From assembly GCA_013334735.1 (NCBI GenBank), contig JAAXXA010000054.1, positions 1-10,518 of the forward strand: a stretch of 10,518 nt of DNA, read 5' to 3'. The translations under genes and the position numbers were made by a program. The notes under the pieces are model-generated. The model was not told where the DNA came from. It saw nothing but the letters and a program-made list of their open reading frames with translations, and did not search any database. Each line of letters opens with the position of its first letter. Position 1 is the stretch's first letter. Shown in pieces: positions 7,754-10,518 of this stretch. Source of the DNA: Bacteroidota bacterium (GTDB taxonomy: Bacteria > Bacteroidota > Bacteroidia > Bacteroidales > CG2-30-32-10).

Positions 7754-7837
7754 CACTTATACCAAGTTACATTCAAAGATATAATATTGATTCGCTACGC
7801 CATGTCGGAGGCGAAGAATGCTTACTTGGTATTATGC
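7753..7837. repeat. Imperfect palindromic element of about 80 bp
   Basis: ATACCAAGT (7759-7767) pairs perfectly with ACTTGGTAT (7824-7832). After a small internal loop, CATTC (7770-7774) pairs with GAATG (7816-7820). Further in, TTCGC (7791-7795) pairs with GCGAA (7811-7815). Outside, GCA (7753-7755) can pair with TGC (7835-7837). The layout fits a small non-autonomous palindromic repeat (MITE- or REP-like) or a structured RNA; no transposase is present. Confidence 0.6.
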
Positions 7838-8033
7838 CGATCTGCTTTCATAGAAATTTAAGAATTAAATTGCAAGTATGAAAACTAATCGGTATTAATT
7901 ATAAATTACCAACAAGTAAAAATCATATTTAATAACGAATAATACTTCGACAAACACCTTATTTATATGCGTGAATATCCCTCTATTCAATGACTTGAGA
8001 AGTTTTTACATTTTTATTTACACAAATAAATAT

Positions 8034-8041
8034 TATATTTG
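8034..8041 (+). promoter_or_regulatory. -7 promoter box of gene 8066
   Basis: TATATTTG is an exact match to TAnnTTTG and is identical to the boxes before genes 1549 and 4927. No clear TTTG -33 element is present; the T-rich stretch 8005-8020 occupies the position. The ATG follows 24 bases later, a shorter leader than the other two. Confidence 0.6.
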
Positions 8042-8065
8042 TAGTCAAAATAAAAACGTATTTTT

Positions 8066-10297
8066 ATGAAAACTATAAAAGCAAATTGGTTTAACTTTTT
8101 AATTTTTCTCACACTGAGCTTATCATTATGCAATTTAAACTCATTTTCTCAGGGAATTGCTATTAATACTACAGGCGCAGCGCCGGACAATTCAGCGATG
8201 TTGGATATTTCTACTGCATCAGGTCCTACAGGTAGCAGGCAGGGGATTCTAATTCCTCGCATTTCGTTAAGTTCCAATACCGATGTTAGCGGATTTTATA
8301 CACCATTGGCTACTAGTCTGATGGTGTATAATGATGGAGCAAGTGGTCTTTCTCCTGCCGGTTTTTATTACTGGAACGGTTCACAATGGACACAGGCTAC
8401 CGGCCCTCAAGGTCCAACAGGAGCAGCAGGTGTTACAGGCGCTACCGGATTACTCGGCTCAGGCGCTGCCACCGGAAATACGCCCTATTGGGATGGTTCT
8501 CAATGGGTACTAAATAATAGTAATATTTATAATGCTGCTGGTAATGTTGGTATTGGAACATCAACTCCCGGTGAAAAATTAGAAGTTGTAGGAAATATAG
8601 TATCAAAGGGAACATTATGGACATCCAGAACCAGCGCAGCTAATAATTCATGGCAATCTGTAACATACGGAAATGGTCTGTTTGTGGCTGTTGCTAGTGA
8701 TGGTACAGGCAATAGAGTTATGACTTCACCGGATGGTATTAACTGGACTATAAGAACCAGCGCTGCTAATAACGATTGGTATTCTGTAACTTACGGCAAT
8801 GGGCTGTTTGTGGCAGTGGCTTCTAGTGGTACAAATAATAAAGTAATGACTTCAACTGATGGAATTATCTGGACGTTAAGAACTACACCAAGTGAAGGAA
8901 TATGGACTTCGGTAACTTACGGAAACGGTATGTTTGTGGCTGTTGGTATATCTGGTACAGTAATGACCTCCCCTGATGGTATTATCTGGACTTCAGGAAC
9001 CAGCGCCTCTACCAATAACTGGCGTTGTGTAACCTACGGCAATGGAATGTTTGTGGCTGTTTCTTATGATGGCACCGGCAATAGAGTTATGTCTTCCCCT
9101 GATGGAATTAACTGGACTTCCAGATCAAGCACCGCCGATAATATGTGGTATGGAGTTACCTACGGAAATGGCTTATTTGTGGCTGTTGCATGGACAGGCA
9201 GCAATAAAGTAATGACCTCTCCTGATGGAATTAACTGGACTCCAAGAACAAGTCCTGATAAATATTGGGTTTCTGTTACCTACGGAAATGGTTTATTTGT
9301 GGCTGTTTCCTGGGCTGATGGTACCAATGTTAATACAGTAATGACCTCTCCTGATGGAATTAACTGGACTTCCAGAATTAGCGCCGCCACTAATGATTGG
9401 CTATTTGTAACTTATGGCAACGGAATGTTTGTAGCAGTTACTAATAGTGGCACAGGCAACAGAGTAATGACTTCAGGAAAAACCGATTTTAATATTATCC
9501 CTGCAAATAACATTTATCAGGGTGGTATGACTATTAACGGTAATGTTGGTATCGGTACAAAAACGCCCGGAACTCTTTTAGATGCAAAAATAGGAACTTC
9601 ACACCTTAGGTTCAACAACAGTTGGAATCCGGCGGGGCTTAATACAGGAGATCAGGTATTGGAAATCACTACTGACGAAACCGGTCATTTTGCGAAAATT
9701 CAATCTCATCAATACGATGTTGGTTACACCACCCTATCTCTACAGGGCGATGGTGGTAATGTTGGTATCGGAACAACTGATCCCGGCACGTCTAAATTGA
9801 AAGTTGCAGGGACTATTGAGTCATCAACAGGTGGCATTAAATTCCCTGATGGTACTGTACAAACTACGGCAGCAACGGCAGCAGGAACAACGAGGGTGTT
9901 TGTAAAATCCGGTAGCTATTCTTTATCGACAGGTTTCGCAACAATGATTTATCCTACCGAAGTTTTAGATGTATCTAACGAATATTCAACTTCAACTGGA
10001 ATTTTTACTGCCACTAATGCGGGTTATTATAATATTTCAGCAAGTACAGGGAAACAGAGGGACGGACACAATAATGCAATTTTGAAAGTCGTGAAAAATA
10101 TCGGAGGAACACCGGAAATTTTATTCGGTTGTATTGCTAACAGCTATAACACAGGAGCCTCGTCATCGGTTAGTGGTATTGTATATTTAACTGCAGGAGA
10201 AACAATATGTATTCAAATGAGGCAATCCACGTGGGCAGTTGCAGTTGAAGATAACGGCGAAGGAACATTCCCTTTTTTATCAATAATTCAAATGTAG
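8066..10297 (+). CDS. Secreted modular protein: seven-fold propeller repeat and C1q-like tip
   Basis: This 743-residue exported protein is probably a surface adhesin or fibre. Residues 1-28 are a signal peptide (NSFS, then Q). Residues 29 to about 112 are the shared N-terminal module (AINTTG, SAMLDIST, QGILIPRISLS, SLMVYND, GFYYWNG, QWT). Residues 113-137 are a short collagen-like stretch (GPQGPTGAAG). NVGIGTSTPGEKLEV follows, in residues 138-182. Residues 184-470 hold seven repeats of 39-44 residues with the core VTYGNG[LM]FVAV and mostly ending SPDGINWT, an Asp-box-like motif found in beta-propellers. Two more NVGIG units and GIKFPDGTVQTTA come before residue 608. Residues 608-743 look like a C1q/TNF-like jelly roll (GIFTATNAGYYNIS, final FPFLSIIQM), a trimeric binding head in known proteins. 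No sialidase active-site set or type IX sorting domain was recognised. It has its own -7 promoter box. Confidence 0.9.
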   Translation: MKTIKANWFNFLIFLTLSLSLCNLNSFSQGIAINTTGAAPDNSAMLDISTASGPTGSRQGILIPRISLSSNTDVSGFYTPLATSLMVYNDGASGLSPAGFYYWNGSQWTQATGPQGPTGAAGVTGATGLLGSGAATGNTPYWDGSQWVLNNSNIYNAAGNVGIGTSTPGEKLEVVGNIVSKGTLWTSRTSAANNSWQSVTYGNGLFVAVASDGTGNRVMTSPDGINWTIRTSAANNDWYSVTYGNGLFVAVASSGTNNKVMTSTDGIIWTLRTTPSEGIWTSVTYGNGMFVAVGISGTVMTSPDGIIWTSGTSASTNNWRCVTYGNGMFVAVSYDGTGNRVMSSPDGINWTSRSSTADNMWYGVTYGNGLFVAVAWTGSNKVMTSPDGINWTPRTSPDKYWVSVTYGNGLFVAVSWADGTNVNTVMTSPDGINWTSRISAATNDWLFVTYGNGMFVAVTNSGTGNRVMTSGKTDFNIIPANNIYQGGMTINGNVGIGTKTPGTLLDAKIGTSHLRFNNSWNPAGLNTGDQVLEITTDETGHFAKIQSHQYDVGYTTLSLQGDGGNVGIGTTDPGTSKLKVAGTIESSTGGIKFPDGTVQTTAATAAGTTRVFVKSGSYSLSTGFATMIYPTEVLDVSNEYSTSTGIFTATNAGYYNISASTGKQRDGHNNAILKVVKNIGGTPEILFGCIANSYNTGASSSVSGIVYLTAGETICIQMRQSTWAVAVEDNGEGTFPFLSIIQM
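8615..9475 (+). repeat. Seven tandem propeller-blade repeats (about 117-132 bp each)
   Basis: The codons for VTYGNG occur at 8660, 8786, 8912, 9029, 9155, 9275 and 9407, giving blade spacings of 42, 42, 39, 42, 40 and 44 residues. Six blades end in SPDG/STDG-I-[NI]-WT; the seventh lacks this strand. The DNA copies remain similar (for example GACCTCTCCTGATGGAATTA in two blades), pointing to recent duplication. Confidence 0.85.
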
Positions 10298-10334
10298 AAA
10301 AAGGATTTTTACTTTTTTTTAGTATCCTGACTTT

Positions 10335-10368
10335 AAACCTTTGTTGATGTTATCGCCAATAAAGGTTT
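10335..10368. terminator. Inverted repeat after gene 8066, possible terminator
   Basis: AAACCTTT (10335-10342) pairs with AAAGGTTT (10361-10368) across an 18-base loop, followed by one T and then TA-rich bases. It lies 38 bases after the stop codon. The stem is short and AT-rich and the T-tail is poor, so termination is only a suggestion. Confidence 0.35.
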
Positions 10369-10401
10369 TATATGTAATAATATTTATTTACACTGATGAA
10401 T

Positions 10402-10426
10402 TACCCCGAAGCAGAGCCTCGAAGTA
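10402..10426. repeat. REP-like hairpin, copy 1
   Basis: TACCCCGAAGC and GCCTCGAAGTA flank the loop AGA and pair over 11 positions with three mismatches. The 21 bases from 10407 match the 21 bases from 10473 at 17 positions, so this and the next hairpin are copies of one short, GC-richer palindromic repeat in AT-rich DNA. Confidence 0.55.
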
Positions 10427-10470
10427 TCAAAAAGGCTTACACAGAAAAAAGGACAATTTGAAGTGAACAA

Positions 10471-10489
10471 TTCGGAGCAGAGCTTCGAG
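10471..10489. repeat. REP-like hairpin, copy 2
   Basis: TTCGGAGC and GCTTCGAG pair over 8 positions (two G-T wobbles) around the same AGA loop as copy 1, in direct orientation 66 bases downstream. The core CAGAGC is unchanged between the copies. Confidence 0.55.
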
Positions 10490-10518
10490 CTATTATACTT
10501 AAAAAAAGAATAAATTTG

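Larger units (their letters stand above)
7549..8065. other. Intergenic region with decayed leader copy
   Basis: No intact gene is supported. An 80-codon + frame at 7639-7881 runs through a promoter-like site and a palindrome and is not called. The region contains 7586-7654 (similar to 4621-4684), a promoter-like pair at 7725-7753, an imperfect palindrome at 7753-7837, and then a leader-like stretch ending in a short aborted frame (ATG at 7878, MKTNRY then stop). The functional promoter of the next gene is at 8034-8041. Nothing further is recognised in 7897-8010. Confidence 0.5.

Noticed and set aside
7639..7881. 80-codon + strand frame between genes 4927 and 8066
   Set aside because: It runs through a promoter-like pair and the palindromic element, has no recognisable domain, and its composition is that of AT-rich non-coding DNA. 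Only a decayed remnant is plausible.
8615..9475. Sialidase or photosynthesis-related assembly factor from Asp-box-like repeats
   Set aside because: The repeats fit a propeller, but I see no catalytic residues or family signature, so an enzyme name would be unsupported.
1994..10297. Prophage tail region
   Set aside because: The modules resemble tail fibres, but each protein has a signal peptide and its own promoter or operon, and no capsid, portal, terminase, tape measure or integrase gene is present.

Overview
The window looks like chromosomal DNA from an AT-rich member of the Bacteroidota. The evidence is the exact Bacteroidota-type -7 promoter box TATATTTG (consensus TAnnTTTG) upstream of three genes, A-rich ribosome-binding regions without Shine-Dalgarno sequences, signal peptides that end just before Gln, and a family of secreted proteins opening with a 'Q-G-x-x-INTTG ... 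LIPR ... GYYYWN' module that I know from environmental Bacteroidota. I cannot name a species.

Layout, all genes on the + strand. (1) 2-1048: 3' part of a tyrosyl-tRNA synthetase gene, a core gene cut by the window edge. (2) 1049-1548: AT-rich intergenic DNA ending in a promoter. (3) 1549-1950 and 1994-4423: a probable two-gene operon. The first gene is a small secreted protein consisting only of the family's N-terminal module. The second is a fibre-like protein with collagen-like Gly-X-Y triplets, phage-tail-like segments, a regular array of YadA-head-like 13-residue repeats and an unassigned C-terminal domain. (4) 4424-4926: intergenic DNA with a strong hairpin and a promoter. (5) 4927-7548: N-terminal module, right-handed beta-helix, phage-tail-like module and C-terminal Lcl/DUF1566 domain. 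(6) 7549-8065: intergenic DNA that resembles a decayed, diverged copy of the region upstream of gene 4927, interrupted by a palindromic element of about 80 bp. (7) 8066-10297: N-terminal module, short collagen-like stretch, seven-fold repeat domain that should close as a beta-propeller, NVGIG modules and a C1q-like C-terminal domain. (8) 10298-10518: AT-rich tail with an inverted repeat and two REP-like hairpins.

The unifying theme is a cluster of modular, secreted, fibre-like surface proteins. They share the same secretion/N-terminal unit and recombining middle modules, but carry different C-terminal tips. Many of the modules (collagen, YadA head, C1q, beta-helix spikes) are homotrimeric in characterised proteins, so homotrimeric surface fibres or adhesins are a reasonable inference. 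No type IX sorting domain, transposase, CRISPR, tRNA, rRNA or phage structural cassette was seen. The most noteworthy observations are the heptanucleotide tract in the 4927 signal-peptide region (possible phase variation), the split N-module gene, the circularly permuted propeller closure, the duplicated and palindrome-interrupted leader, and the DUF1566 tail that could be a diversity-generating retroelement target.
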